Positions 28,801 to 38,646 are shown, counted from the first letter of the stretch. The stretch: DNA of 64,000 bases from Kineosphaera limosa NBRC 100340 (GCF_000298215.1 NZ_BAHD01000007.1:1-64000), one strand, 5' to 3'. Made by a program: numbers and translations. The notes: generated from the sequence alone by a model not told the origin.

Positions 28801-30017
28801 GGGTGGGCTCCCTGTTCGGCGCGGGGCCGGCTCGGATCGAGCATCGGGTCGTTGCGCACTTCGTCGGGCAGCATGTTTGCGGTGCGTACGTTTTCGGGCG
28901 GTACGTCATCGGGCAACACATCGAGTCGGTAGCCGCGTTTGACCACGGTCTGCACGAGCGGGCGCAGGCCCGGGGCCTCGCGCAGCCGGGCCACCGCCAT
29001 CTCGGCCGTATGCGGATTAGTGCTGTCTCCCGGTAGTTCGGCCAGGATGGCGGCGCGGGTGACGACGGCACCCTGCGCCTGCGCCAGCAGCCGCAGTACC
29101 GCCAGCCCCGCCGGCGTGAGCGGCAGCGGCCGGCCCTCCAGGTGGGCGGCGCGAGTTCGCACCATCAGGGTCCCCGCGGGGGTGTGGACGCGCGCGGCAG
29201 CCCGCGGCGCCAACGCCTTGACGAGTTCGCGCACGAGCGCCCCGAGGCGGTAGCGATCCGGCACGATCGGCTCGATGCCTACCGCCTGCAGCGGGCCCGC
29301 CGTCACCGGACCCACGGCCGCGGCGAGGACGTCTCCCTGGGGATGGCAGGCAGCGACGACCTCCTCGAACCGGCCGTGGCTGCGGGCTCGGTCGAGAAAC
29401 TCGGCCGCCATCGGCGCGGAGGTGAAGACGACCGCGTCGACCTGTTTGTCGGCCACCAGGTCGATCCCGCGAGCCACCGCCGCCGGATCCGGGCTCGGCC
29501 CGACTCGATAGACGACCACCGGGGTGACCCGGGCGCCGGCATCGGCGAAGAGTGCGTCGAGGCCGTCGTCGCCGGATCCGTGGTGCTGCACGGCGACGTG
29601 GCGACCCTCGACTCCCTGCGCCAGCAGGTACTCGCCGACCTCAGCCGCCGTCTCCGACTCTGCGGTCCAGGCGGCGGAAAGCCCGGCCTGCAGAATCGCA
29701 CCCTTGGCCTTGGGGCCGCGGGCGACGATCTGCGTGTCGGCCAGCGCCGCGAGGAGGTCGGTGGCCAGGCCCGCCGCGTCGGCCGCCTCGACCCAGCCGC
29801 GCAGCCCGACTCCGGTCGTCACCACGAGGACGTCCGGAGGATCGGCGATGAGGTCGCGCGTTCGATCCGTCAGCTCGTCGTCGTCCGCGTGCGGGACGAT
29901 CGAGAGCACCGGTGCATCGACGATGGCGGCACCCCGCCGGGCCAGGGCCGCCCCCAACTCGGCAGCCCGGCGCTGGTTCGTCAGCAGCACCCGAAGTCCA
30001 CCAAGTTGCTCCTGCAT
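28797..30017 (-). CDS. nnaR: NnaR-like regulator: uroporphyrinogen-III synthase domain plus winged helix
   Basis: 406 residues. Residues 1-265 are a HemD-like uroporphyrinogen-III synthase fold (LRVLLTNQRRAAELGAALAR, VVTTGVGLRGW, VVFTSAPMAAEFL). Residues 290-375 are an OmpR-type winged helix (LPLTPAGLAVLRLLAQAQG, VVKRGYRL). This architecture matches NnaR of Streptomyces and Mycobacterium, a GlnR-associated activator of nitrate/nitrite assimilation genes. Its place directly after nirD and before a siroheme chelatase gene fits. It could also retain enzymatic HemD activity. It ends with a 4-bp overlap into the chelatase gene. Confidence 0.85.
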   Translation of the reverse strand: MQEQLGGLRVLLTNQRRAAELGAALARRGAAIVDAPVLSIVPHADDDELTDRTRDLIADPPDVLVVTTGVGLRGWVEAADAAGLATDLLAALADTQIVARGPKAKGAILQAGLSAAWTAESETAAEVGEYLLAQGVEGRHVAVQHHGSGDDGLDALFADAGARVTPVVVYRVGPSPDPAAVARGIDLVADKQVDAVVFTSAPMAAEFLDRARSHGRFEEVVAACHPQGDVLAAAVGPVTAGPLQAVGIEPIVPDRYRLGALVRELVKALAPRAAARVHTPAGTLMVRTRAAHLEGRPLPLTPAGLAVLRLLAQAQGAVVTRAAILAELPGDSTNPHTAEMAVARLREAPGLRPLVQTVVKRGYRLDVLPDDVPPENVRTANMLPDEVRNDPMLDPSRPRAEQGAHP

Positions 30018-30026
30018 GGTCTTTCC

Positions 30027-30500
30027 TTATCCCGCTTCCGTGACGGCCGTTGCGCTCGACGTGGACGCGTCGAGCGATGCTCCGGCGTGCGGAGCCCGGG
30101 CTACGCATACCCGACCCTCGCAGACCTGCACCGGCCAGGTGGCCAGCGCCACGGCCGGATCGGTGAGGCAGACGCCGGTGCGCACGTCGAAGGCCTGCTT
30201 GTACATCGGCGACTGCAGCGTCGGCACCTGCTCCCCGTCGACGATCGCCGAGCCCACGATGCCACGGGACATGACGTTGGCCCCGCTGAACGGATCGTGC
30301 TGCGCCACAGCGTAAACCGAGTCGTCGAGCAGGCGGACCAGCGCCACCTGTGCGCCGCCGACCCACGCCGCGGCGGCCCGCTCGGGCAGCAGTTCGGTCA
30401 GTGCGCAGACATCCTCATAGGCGGTCTCGACGGACAACGAATCCTCCACAGTAACGTGTGTGATTGTCGGACGGGTGGGGGCTGTTCGGGCCGTGGTCAC
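30027..30500 (-). CDS. nirD: Assimilatory nitrite reductase small subunit NirD
   Basis: 157 residues with a Rieske-like fold: CALTELLPERAAAAWVGGAQVALVRLLDD, followed by HDPFSGANVMSRGIVG and LQSPMYKQAFDVRTG. As usual for NirD the Cys/His ligands of a Rieske cluster are absent. It pairs with NirB to reduce nitrite to ammonium. It overlaps nirB by 4 bp and is followed 9 bp later by the NnaR-like gene. The N-terminal 28 residues are a variable Thr-rich extension. Confidence 0.93.
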   Translation of the reverse strand: MTTARTAPTRPTITHVTVEDSLSVETAYEDVCALTELLPERAAAAWVGGAQVALVRLLDDSVYAVAQHDPFSGANVMSRGIVGSAIVDGEQVPTLQSPMYKQAFDVRTGVCLTDPAVALATWPVQVCEGRVCVARAPHAGASLDASTSSATAVTEAG

Positions 30501-33178
30501 GAGCGCACCTCGATCCGCGCTCCGAGCGAAACGGGCGTGTCCGCACCGCTGCCCTCGTCGGCGTGTGTCACTGCGACGTCACCGGGGAAGCCGGTGGTGA
30601 CGTCGCGCTCATCCGCCGCGGCCGGTCGCTTCTGGCCGCGCTCGGGCACGTAGGCCAGGTCGGGATCAGCCATGGCCGGCGCGTTGACGAACGATCGGAA
30701 GCGAGCGAGCTTCTCCGGGTCCTCCAGCACGTCGCGCCACTCGTCGGAGTAGCCCGCGACGTGTGCATCCATCGCCGCGTCGAGGTCCGCGCAGATGCCC
30801 AGGGCGTCATCGAGGATGATCTCGCGCAACCGGTCGATGCCGCCGTCCAGGTCGGCCATCCACGGGGCGGTTCGCTGCAGCCGGTCGGCGGTCCGGATGT
30901 AGTACATGAAGAACCGGTCGATCGCCCGGATCAGGGTGTCGTCGTCGAGGTCTTCGGCGAGCACCACGGCGTGCCGCGGCGTGAACCCGCCGTTGCCGCC
31001 GACATAGAGGTTCCACCCCTGCTCCGTCGCGATGACGCCGACGTCCTTGCCGCGGGCCTCCGCGCACTCGCGGGCGCAACCGCTGACCCCGACCTTGAGC
31101 TTGTGCGGCGCGCGCAGCCCCCGGTAACGCAACTCGAGCCGGATCGCCATGCCGACGCTGTCCTGCACGCCGTAGCGGCACCACGTCGAGCCCACACACG
31201 ACTTCACGGTGCGCAGGGACTTGCCGTAGGCGTGGCCGGACTCGAAGCCCGCGTCGACCAGACGCTGCCACACGAGCGGCAACTGCTCGATCCGCGCGCC
31301 GAACATGTCGATGCGCTGACCACCGGTGATCTTGGTGTAGAGCCCGAAGTCGCGGGCGATCTCGCCGATGACGATGAGTCCCTCCGGGGTGATCTCGCCG
31401 CCGGGGATGCGCGGGACGACCGAGTACGTGCCGTCTTTTTGGATGTTGGCCAGCACGTGGTCGTTGGTGTCCTGCAGCGTGGCCTGCTCGCCTGCCAGGA
31501 TGTGCCCGGAGCCCAGGCTGGCCAGGATGGAGGCAACTGTCGGCTTGCAGATGTCGCAGCCGCGACCGCGGCCGTGCCGGGCGATGATCTGGCTGAACGA
31601 CCGCTCGCCGGTGACTCGGACGATGTCGAACAGCTCGGCGCGCGGCATGTCGAAGTGCTCGCACAGCGCACGGCTGACGCTCAGGCCCGACTTCACCATC
31701 TCCGCGGCGAACAACTTCTTGACCAGCGGCAGGCAGGAGCCGCAGCTCGTGCCGGCCCTGGTGCACGCCTTGACCTCGCCGAGGTCCGTACAGCCGCCCT
31801 CGCAGACGGCCGAACGGATGGCGCCCGCGTCGACGTTGTTGCAGGAGCAGACGGTGGCGTCGTCGGGCAGCTCCCCGCCAGGGGCACCGCCGGCCGCTCC
31901 CTCGGGCAGCAGATAGGCGGCCGGATCGCCACCGAGTTCGCGGCCCAACAGAGGCCGCAGCGAGGCGTAGGCGGAGGCGTCGCCGACGAGGATTCCGCCG
32001 CGCAGCGTGCGCGCGTCGTCGCAGAGCACGAGTTTCTTGTAGACGCCGGCGACAGGGTCGGCGTAGACGATCTCCAGGCTCCCGGGCTGAGTCGCGAACG
32101 CGTCGCCGAAGCTGGCGACGTCGACGCCGAGCAGCTTGAGCTTGGTCGCGGTGTCGGCACCGGGGAAGCTCGCCGCCCCTCCCAGGAGCCGGTCGGCGAC
32201 GATCTCGGCCATCGAGTAGCCGGGCGCGACCAGCCCCCACACGCGACCCTGGATGCACGCGACTTCACCGATCGCGGACACCGCGGGGTCCTGCGTCAGG
32301 CAGACGTCGTCGACGATGACACCGCCGCGCTCGCCCACCGGCAGGTCGGTCGCGCGGGCGAGCTCGTCGCGGGGGCGCACGCCGGTGGCCAGCACGACGA
32401 CGTCGACGTCGATGCGCCGATCGTCGCTGAACGTCATGGAGGACACCTGGCCGCGAGTGGCGCCGATCCGCTTGGTCGCGGTACCCGTGAGCACGGTGAC
32501 ACCCAGGTTGCCGATGAGGCGCGACAGGGCCTGCCCGCCGCCCTCGTCGACCTGGATCGGCATGAGTCGCGGTGCGAACTCCACGACGGTGGAGTCGACG
32601 CCCATCGCCTGCAGCGCGCCGGCGGCCTCCAGGCCGAGCAGGCCACCACCGATGACCGCACCCTTGAGTGGCCGCGCCAGGTCGCGGCCCCGCTGCTGCA
32701 CGTACCCCTTGAGCTCGGCGACGTCGTCGATCGTGCGGTAGACGTAGACGCCGCTGTGCTCGTTGCCCTCGATGGGTGGCACCGCGGCGTTGGAGCCGGT
32801 GGCCAGGACGAGGTGGTCGTAGGCGATGGGCTCGCCGCGGGTGACGGCGACGGTTTGGGCCGCGCGGTCGATGCCGGTGACGGCCACGCCGCGCCGCAGC
32901 GTGACCAGCGGATCGCGCCATAGCTGCGGATCGCCCAACTCCAGTTCGGTCGCGCTCTTGCCGCTGAAATAGCTCGTCAGAGCGACCCGGTCGTAGGGGG
33001 CACGAGGCTCCTGAGCGAGCACGGTGATCCGCCAGGTGCCCTCGGTGTCGCGGGATCGCAACGCCTCGACGAGACGGTGGGCGACCATGCCGCCGCCGAC
33101 TACGACGCAGTGCCGGGTGCCGGACGGGTCGCCGATGGGCACCTGCGGCGGCTCGGCCTGAAAAGGGGTCGAGGTCAT
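30497..33178 (-). CDS. nirB: Assimilatory nitrite reductase large subunit NirB
   Basis: 893 residues. An FAD/NADH pyridine-nucleotide oxidoreductase domain (CVVVGGGMVAHRLVEAL; VIGGGLLGLEAAGAL) is followed by a BFD-like [2Fe-2S] domain (TVCSCNNVDAGAIRSAV, CTRAGTSCGSCLP). The sirohaem/[4Fe-4S] catalytic domain has Cys residues in CVGSTWCRYG and CARECAEARG. It reduces nitrite to ammonium with six electrons from NADH. It is the first gene of nirB-nirD-nnaR-cbiX, all joined by short overlaps. A 161-bp gap with GlnR-like half-sites separates it from nasB. Confidence 0.97.
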   Translation of the reverse strand: MTSTPFQAEPPQVPIGDPSGTRHCVVVGGGMVAHRLVEALRSRDTEGTWRITVLAQEPRAPYDRVALTSYFSGKSATELELGDPQLWRDPLVTLRRGVAVTGIDRAAQTVAVTRGEPIAYDHLVLATGSNAAVPPIEGNEHSGVYVYRTIDDVAELKGYVQQRGRDLARPLKGAVIGGGLLGLEAAGALQAMGVDSTVVEFAPRLMPIQVDEGGGQALSRLIGNLGVTVLTGTATKRIGATRGQVSSMTFSDDRRIDVDVVVLATGVRPRDELARATDLPVGERGGVIVDDVCLTQDPAVSAIGEVACIQGRVWGLVAPGYSMAEIVADRLLGGAASFPGADTATKLKLLGVDVASFGDAFATQPGSLEIVYADPVAGVYKKLVLCDDARTLRGGILVGDASAYASLRPLLGRELGGDPAAYLLPEGAAGGAPGGELPDDATVCSCNNVDAGAIRSAVCEGGCTDLGEVKACTRAGTSCGSCLPLVKKLFAAEMVKSGLSVSRALCEHFDMPRAELFDIVRVTGERSFSQIIARHGRGRGCDICKPTVASILASLGSGHILAGEQATLQDTNDHVLANIQKDGTYSVVPRIPGGEITPEGLIVIGEIARDFGLYTKITGGQRIDMFGARIEQLPLVWQRLVDAGFESGHAYGKSLRTVKSCVGSTWCRYGVQDSVGMAIRLELRYRGLRAPHKLKVGVSGCARECAEARGKDVGVIATEQGWNLYVGGNGGFTPRHAVVLAEDLDDDTLIRAIDRFFMYYIRTADRLQRTAPWMADLDGGIDRLREIILDDALGICADLDAAMDAHVAGYSDEWRDVLEDPEKLARFRSFVNAPAMADPDLAYVPERGQKRPAAADERDVTTGFPGDVAVTHADEGSGADTPVSLGARIEVRS

Positions 33179-33294
33179 AGCGGTGTCCTCTTTCGTGTGC
33201 GGTGCGGGAAAGTCGGCGACGGCGCCGGGAATTGCGAGAATTCGCGATGAAAGGACGGGAGAAGCTCGCGATAAATCGACGGTAAGTAGCCCGT

Positions 33295-33321
33295 GTTACG
33301 CGGGAATCGGCGTTGTGTTTC
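33295..33321 (-). promoter_or_regulatory. Possible GlnR half-sites upstream of nirB
   Basis: Read on the minus strand, GAAAC (33321-33317) and GTAAC (33299-33295) lie 22 bp apart, two helical turns, about 120-140 bp before the nirB start. The same two words at the same 22-bp distance occur upstream of amtB in the reverse order. The intermediate 11-bp block is not conserved, so this is tentative. Confidence 0.25.
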
Positions 33322-33339
33322 GCCCGTGCAAACTGGGAT

Positions 33340-35079
33340 TCACGCGCTCGGCGTCTCCGTCGTGAGCAGCCGGCCGCCGACCGCCGGCGCGGTGGGCTGC
33401 GCCGGGTCGGCCTCGAGCAGCCACGCGAGGATGCCCTGACAGGCGTCCTTGCAGCCGCCGCAGCCGGTGCCGGCGCGGGTGGCCGCCGACAAGGCGGGCA
33501 TCGTGCGTTCCCCGGCCTCGAAGGCCTCGACGAGCGCGGCTTTGCTGACTCCGTTGCAGCGGCAGATCGTCGCCGAGCCGGGGATATTGGCGGGGGTGGA
33601 GACGGCGCCCAGGCCGCCGCCGCGCCGCCCGGTCATCGGCACCAGCAGGTCAGCGGGATCCAGAGGTAGGGGGGAGTCTCGTTCGTAGGCCACGACGAGA
33701 TCTGCGCCGAGCGCACCGGCTCCGACGAGGATGCCGGCGGCCAGCCGCCCGTCCCGCACGAGCAGCCGCAGACTGCGGCGGCCCGCCGGATCGTGCAGCG
33801 ACAGCACCCGCGGCCTGGTCGAGGGCGCCGCGTCGTTCGCGGGAGGAGCCTCGTTCCACGCGGTGAGCTCGTCGGGGTCGACCGGCGTCGACTCCTCCGG
33901 TGTTGCCTCGTCGGGGAAGCGACCGAAGGCCACGACATCCAGGTCGGCTGCCTTGAGCCGCACGACCTCCTTGGGTTCGACCTCCTGCCCCCCTGCGCCG
34001 AACGGCGCCCTCTCGGCGGAGGCATCTGGGCAGAAGTCGGGCTCGCGGCCGAAGGTCGTACCTGCGGCGCGACGTGGGGCAGGGGTCGACGCGGCGGAGC
34101 GGATGGCGCGGGCGAGGCGCTCGGCTTGCTGCCAGCCGGGGGCCAGCAGGCCCGGGCAGCCGCCCTCGGCCGTCTGGGAGCAGTCACCGATGGCGGCGAT
34201 CCGCGGGTCGGCGGGGGAGCGCAGGTCTGGGCCCACGAGAATCCCTTGCTCGCACGGCAGGCCTGCCGTCGCGGCGAGCTCGATGCGGGGGGCCACGCCC
34301 GCGGTGAGTAGCAGCGCGTCGCAGGCCAGCCGACGTCCGTCGGACAGCTCGACGCCGACGAGGGTGCCGTCCGCACCGCGCCGCAGACCCGCGGCGCGGA
34401 CCCCGCGCACAACCGTGACCCCCAGGTCGCCCAGGGAGGCAGCCAGCACCGCACCGCGCTCGGCGTCGAGCTGCCGGTCCAACACGTGTGATCCGCTGTG
34501 CACCACGGCGACCCTGGCCCCCCGGCCCGCCAAGGCACGGGCCGCCTCGAGCCCGAGGAGGCCGCCGCCGAGCACGACCACGCGCGGGGGGTCGGCCGGC
34601 CGGGGCGATCTGCCGGCCAGCGCGAGCAGCTCGCGGCAGTCGTCGACGGTGCGTAACGCCCGAACTCCGGGCGGCAGGTCGTCGGGATCGCAGCGGTCGG
34701 GCAGCCCAGCCAGCGGTGGCACGCGCGGCGCTGCTCCCGTGGCGAGCACGAGCGTGTCGTAGGGGTGCTCGAAGCCCAAGTGATCGACCACGATCCGGCG
34801 CACGCGGTCGAGGGAGGCGACCGAGTGCCCCGCCAACACCCGCACGCCCTGCGGAGCGGTAGGCAGGGTGATGCCGCCGAGGTCGGCGCGCCCGGCGAGC
34901 ACCTCGCTGAGCAGGATCCGGTTGTACGGCTCGTAGGGCTCGGCGCCGAGCACGGTGATCGACAGCCGCTCGGGTTGCAGATCGGCGGCGTTGCGGGCCA
35001 ACTCGGCCACGAATCGATGGCCGACCAGGCCGTGTCCGACGACCAGCACCCGGTGGTGATCGGTAGTGGATGCGCTCAC
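33340..35079 (-). CDS. nasB: Nitrate reductase electron-transfer subunit (FAD, NAD(P)H, BFD-type [2Fe-2S])
   Basis: 579 residues resembling the first half of NirB. An FAD-binding motif VLVVGHGLVGHRFVAELAR and an NAD(P) motif VVLGGGLLGLEAARALA are followed by a C-terminal BFD-like cluster domain with CRCNGVSKAALVEAF and TRAGTGCGGCKDACQ. This matches the NasB electron-transfer subunit of assimilatory nitrate reductases, which passes NADH electrons to the molybdenum subunit. It starts inside the last 4 bp of nasC. The middle contains an unusual acidic Pro/Glu insertion (DEATPEESTPVDPDE). Confidence 0.88.
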   Translation of the reverse strand: MSASTTDHHRVLVVGHGLVGHRFVAELARNAADLQPERLSITVLGAEPYEPYNRILLSEVLAGRADLGGITLPTAPQGVRVLAGHSVASLDRVRRIVVDHLGFEHPYDTLVLATGAAPRVPPLAGLPDRCDPDDLPPGVRALRTVDDCRELLALAGRSPRPADPPRVVVLGGGLLGLEAARALAGRGARVAVVHSGSHVLDRQLDAERGAVLAASLGDLGVTVVRGVRAAGLRRGADGTLVGVELSDGRRLACDALLLTAGVAPRIELAATAGLPCEQGILVGPDLRSPADPRIAAIGDCSQTAEGGCPGLLAPGWQQAERLARAIRSAASTPAPRRAAGTTFGREPDFCPDASAERAPFGAGGQEVEPKEVVRLKAADLDVVAFGRFPDEATPEESTPVDPDELTAWNEAPPANDAAPSTRPRVLSLHDPAGRRSLRLLVRDGRLAAGILVGAGALGADLVVAYERDSPLPLDPADLLVPMTGRRGGGLGAVSTPANIPGSATICRCNGVSKAALVEAFEAGERTMPALSAATRAGTGCGGCKDACQGILAWLLEADPAQPTAPAVGGRLLTTETPSA

Positions 35080-37232
35080 GCGCGGGCCTCCTCACTCAGC
35101 AGCGCGAGCCGCGCCGCCGGCGTGTCTGCGGAGGCGACGTCGACGGCGCACACCTTGAACTCGGGCATCCCGCTGATGGGGTCGGTGGTGGGATTGGTCA
35201 GCAGGTTCGCCCGCTGGCGCCCCGCGAAATGGAACGGCATGAAGACGACATCGGGTCGGATGCCGGTGGAGAAGACCGCGGTGGCGACGGCCACTGCGCG
35301 CTGCGAGGTCAGCCGCACGGGCGTGCCCTCCTCGATGCCCAGCCGGTCCGCCGTCACCGGATGCATCGTCACGGTGGCCTGCCGCTGCGCCCGCGCGAGC
35401 TGGGGCACCCGTCGGGTTTGCGCCCCCGACTGGTAGTGCTCGAGCACCCGCCCGGTCACCAGGTAGAGCGGCGCCTCCGGGCGCAGGTCGTCGGCGACGG
35501 GCGCGGCACTGACCGGCAGCATGCGGGCGCGCCCGTCGGGGGTGGCGAAGCGGTCGAGGAAGACCCGCGGCGTCCCCGGATGCTCGGCGCTCGGGCACGG
35601 CCAGTACAGCGCTTCGCGCGTCGCGCGCTCCATGGTGACGCCGCCGTAGTCCGCGATGCCGCCGGCGCTGGCGCGGGCCAGCTCGGCCAACACCTCGTGG
35701 GGGTCGTCGCTGAACGGCGCGGGCGCCGCCAGCCGCGCGGCCAGCTCACGCCACACCCACAGCTCGTCGCGCACGCCCGGCGGCGGTTCGATCGCTTTGT
35801 GCCGAGCCAGGATCCGCCCCTCGAGCGAGGTCATCGTGCCGGACTCCTCGGCCCACTGGGTGATCGGCAGCACCACGTCGGCCAGCTGTGCGGTCTCGGA
35901 GGGCACGAGGTCGGCCACGACGAGTAGGTCGAGGCGGCGCAACCGAGCCTCCAACGCTCCGGCATCCGGCGCCGAGACCACGGGGTTGGCGCCGTGCACG
36001 AACAGAGCCCTGATGCCGCCCTCGGCGGCGGGCCGGCCGACCTTCTTGAAGAGTTCGACGGCGGGGACCCCCGGCCCCGGCAGCAGCTCCGGATCGACGC
36101 CCCACACCTGCGCGACGTGCGCCCGCGCCGCGGGATCGCCGATCGAGCGGTAGCCCGGCAGTTGATCGGCCTTCTGGCCGTGTTCGCGGCCGCCCTGCCC
36201 GTTGCCCTGCCCGGTCAAGCAGCCGTAGCCGGAGCCGGGCACCCCCGGCAGGCCGAGCGCGAGCGCGAGACCGATCGCGGCGGTGACCGTGTCGGTGCCA
36301 TGCGCGTGCTGCTCCGCGCCGCGGCCAGTCAGCACGTAGGCGCCCGCACCGCCGCGCCCGGGGGCGGCGGCGGCCAGCAGGTGGGCGGCGCGGCGCAGCA
36401 GATCGGCCGGCACCCCCGTCTCCCGCTCGACCCGTTCGGGCCACCACTGCGCCACCTCGCGGCGCACCGCGCCCACGCCGTCGACCCGCCGCCGCAGGTA
36501 GTCGGTGTCGGCCAGACCCTCGGCGAAGACCACGTGGGTCAGCCCGAGCAGGAGCTGCAGGTCGGTGCCCGGCAACGGTTGCAGATGCAGGCCGGCCTCG
36601 TCGTCGGTCAGCGCCGCCGTGGCGGTGCGGCGCGGGTCGACGACGAGCAGACCGCCCCGCTCGCGGGCCCCGCTCAGGTGTCGCAGTGCCGGCGGCATCG
36701 TCTCGGCGACATTGCTGCCGAGCAGCAGGATGGCGTCGGCTCCGGCGAGATCGGTCAGCGGGAACGGCAGCCCCCGGTCGAGCCCGAAGGCCCTGTTGCC
36801 GGCCGCGGCGGCGCTGCTCATGCAGAACCGACCGTTGTAGTCGATGAACGGCGTGCGCAGCGCCACGCGCGCGAACTTGCCCAGCGTGTACGCCTTCTCG
36901 TTGGTCAGGCCACCGCCCCCGAAGACCCCCACCGCGGACCGGCCGTGCGCCGCCCAGATATCGCGCAGACCCCCGGTGATCGCGCTCAGGGCGTCCTCCC
37001 AACTGGCCGGATGCAGAGCACCGTCCGGCCCGCGCAGCAGCGGGGTGGTGAGCCGGTCGGGCACGTCGAGCACCTGGGCGCTGGTCCACCCCTTGGCGCA
37101 CAGGCCGCCGGCGTTCGTGGGAAAGTCGCGCGGGGTCACCTCCAGGCTCGAGGCTCGGTCGGACGTCTGCGCTGGGACGGTCAGCCGCATCCCGCACTGC
37201 AGGGAGCAGTAGGGGCAGTGCGTGTCGGTCAT
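35076..37232 (-). CDS. nasC: Assimilatory nitrate reductase catalytic subunit (molybdopterin)
   Basis: 718 residues of the DMSO-reductase family. The N-terminal [4Fe-4S] site uses Cys6, Cys9, Cys13 (CPYCSLQCGM) and Cys45 (GGLCAKGW). The molybdenum-ligating Cys lies in NGRFCMSSAAAAGNRAFG. Later come bis-MGD binding segments such as LLLGSNVAETMPP and GYGCLTGQGNGQGGREHGQ, and the C-terminal cap domain LVTGRVLEHYQSGAQTRR. There is no Tat signal, so it is cytoplasmic and assimilatory. It reduces nitrate to nitrite, with nasB supplying electrons. narK lies 7 bp upstream. Confidence 0.93.
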   Translation of the reverse strand: MTDTHCPYCSLQCGMRLTVPAQTSDRASSLEVTPRDFPTNAGGLCAKGWTSAQVLDVPDRLTTPLLRGPDGALHPASWEDALSAITGGLRDIWAAHGRSAVGVFGGGGLTNEKAYTLGKFARVALRTPFIDYNGRFCMSSAAAAGNRAFGLDRGLPFPLTDLAGADAILLLGSNVAETMPPALRHLSGARERGGLLVVDPRRTATAALTDDEAGLHLQPLPGTDLQLLLGLTHVVFAEGLADTDYLRRRVDGVGAVRREVAQWWPERVERETGVPADLLRRAAHLLAAAAPGRGGAGAYVLTGRGAEQHAHGTDTVTAAIGLALALGLPGVPGSGYGCLTGQGNGQGGREHGQKADQLPGYRSIGDPAARAHVAQVWGVDPELLPGPGVPAVELFKKVGRPAAEGGIRALFVHGANPVVSAPDAGALEARLRRLDLLVVADLVPSETAQLADVVLPITQWAEESGTMTSLEGRILARHKAIEPPPGVRDELWVWRELAARLAAPAPFSDDPHEVLAELARASAGGIADYGGVTMERATREALYWPCPSAEHPGTPRVFLDRFATPDGRARMLPVSAAPVADDLRPEAPLYLVTGRVLEHYQSGAQTRRVPQLARAQRQATVTMHPVTADRLGIEEGTPVRLTSQRAVAVATAVFSTGIRPDVVFMPFHFAGRQRANLLTNPTTDPISGMPEFKVCAVDVASADTPAARLALLSEEARA

Positions 37233-37239
37233 CGCGGCC

Positions 37240-38646
37240 TCAGATGCGTGCGGCGTCCGCGGCGCGGCCGCGCACGTAGACCACGTAGGTCGTCACCGCC
37301 ATCGCCGCGTAGGCGCCGATGAACACCCACAGCGCCGCGGTCAGCGAACCGGTCATCGAGTTGCTCAGGGCGAACCCGCGCGGGATGAGGAAGCCACCCA
37401 CTGCGCCGACGGCGCCGGCGATGCCGATGCACCCGGCCGCGGCCTTCTTGGCCCGCAGCACCCCCGCCGCCTCGGTGCCCGCGTCGCGGCGGAAGACCGC
37501 CGGGATCATTCGGTAGACCGAGCCGTTACCGACCCCGGTGAACACGAACAGCAGCAGGAACGACCCAAAGAACAGTGTGAAGTTCTGCCCGGTGATCCCG
37601 AAGATCGCCCCGACGGTTCCCAGCGACATCGCCGCGAAGCTGAGGATCGTGATCGGTGCCCCGCCGAAGCGATCGGCGAACATGCCGCCCAGCGGCCGCG
37701 ACAACGACCCGACGAGCGCGCCCAGGAAGGCGATCGACAAGGACATGTCCGGAAACTGGCTCTTGAGCAGCGTCGGGAACGCCCCCGAGAACCCGATGAA
37801 CGAGCCGAACGTGCCGATGTAGATGAACGAGATGATCCAGGTGTGTCGCATGCCGGCGGCGCGACCGAAGCTGCGCAGGTCCGAGGTCGTGCCGTCGAGG
37901 TTGTCCATGTGCCGCCAGGCCAGCCAGGCGGCCAGCAGGATGAGCGGTAGGAAGATGAGACCGGCCCGCTCGAGGGCCAGCCCGACGCCGGTGACGATGA
38001 CCAGTGGCACCGCGAACTGCACCGCGGCGGTGCCCATGTTGCCGCCGGCGGCGTTGAGCCCCAGCGCCTTGCCCTTCTGCGCCTCGGGATAGAAGAACGA
38101 GATGTTGGCCATCGAGCTGGCGAAGTTGCCGCCGCCGAGCCCGGCCAGCGCCGCGACGAAGAGCAGCACCCCGAACGGGGTCGCCGGATTCTGCACGACG
38201 TAGACCAGCGCGAGCGTGGGAATGAGGAGGAGCAGCGCGGAGACGATGGTCCAGTTGCGCCCGCCGAACAGCGGCACGGCGAAGGTATAGGGCAGGCGTA
38301 GCGCCGCTCCCACGAGGGCCGGCACGGAAACGAGCCAGAACATCTGGTCGACGGTGAGGCTGAAACCCGCGGAGTTGAGCTGGGGCACGACGATGCTCCA
38401 CAGCGCCCAGACCGCGAAGCCGAGGAACTCGGCGAAGACGGAGATGGCCAGGTTGCGGCGCGCGATCGCCGATCCGCCGCGGCCCCACTGGCCCGGGTCC
38501 TCCGGGTCCCAGTGCACGAGCCAACGTCCCGGGCGCTGGGTCAGGGCGACCCGTGGCTGCGGCAGGGTGGCGCCTGCGGTTGTCGCGCCTGCGGTGGCCG
38601 TGGTCACCGCGGGGGCGCCTGGCGTGTGCGAGGTGCTCGAGGTCAC
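37240..38646 (-). CDS. narK: Nitrate/nitrite transporter NarK (MFS)
   Basis: 468 residues with about twelve membrane segments. The nitrate signature is clear in ALAGLGGGNFASSMANISFFYPEAQKG-type sequence (GGGNFASSMANISFF) and the second GNGSVYRMIPAVFRRDAG. It imports nitrate, by proton symport or nitrite exchange, for the NasC enzyme encoded 7 bp downstream. The GTG start at 38646 is preceded by GAAGGA. The N-terminal 55 residues are cytoplasmic and Thr/Ala-rich. It leads the narK-nasC-nasB operon, and its leader carries a notable palindrome (38669-38692). Confidence 0.95.
   Translation of the reverse strand: MTSSTSHTPGAPAVTTATAGATTAGATLPQPRVALTQRPGRWLVHWDPEDPGQWGRGGSAIARRNLAISVFAEFLGFAVWALWSIVVPQLNSAGFSLTVDQMFWLVSVPALVGAALRLPYTFAVPLFGGRNWTIVSALLLLIPTLALVYVVQNPATPFGVLLFVAALAGLGGGNFASSMANISFFYPEAQKGKALGLNAAGGNMGTAAVQFAVPLVIVTGVGLALERAGLIFLPLILLAAWLAWRHMDNLDGTTSDLRSFGRAAGMRHTWIISFIYIGTFGSFIGFSGAFPTLLKSQFPDMSLSIAFLGALVGSLSRPLGGMFADRFGGAPITILSFAAMSLGTVGAIFGITGQNFTLFFGSFLLLFVFTGVGNGSVYRMIPAVFRRDAGTEAAGVLRAKKAAAGCIGIAGAVGAVGGFLIPRGFALSNSMTGSLTAALWVFIGAYAAMAVTTYVVYVRGRAADAARI

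Noticed and set aside
29142-32923. Two long plus-strand frames (503 and 819 codons) opposite nnaR, nirD and nirB
   Set aside because: Antisense shadows of well-identified minus-strand genes in GC-rich codon use.
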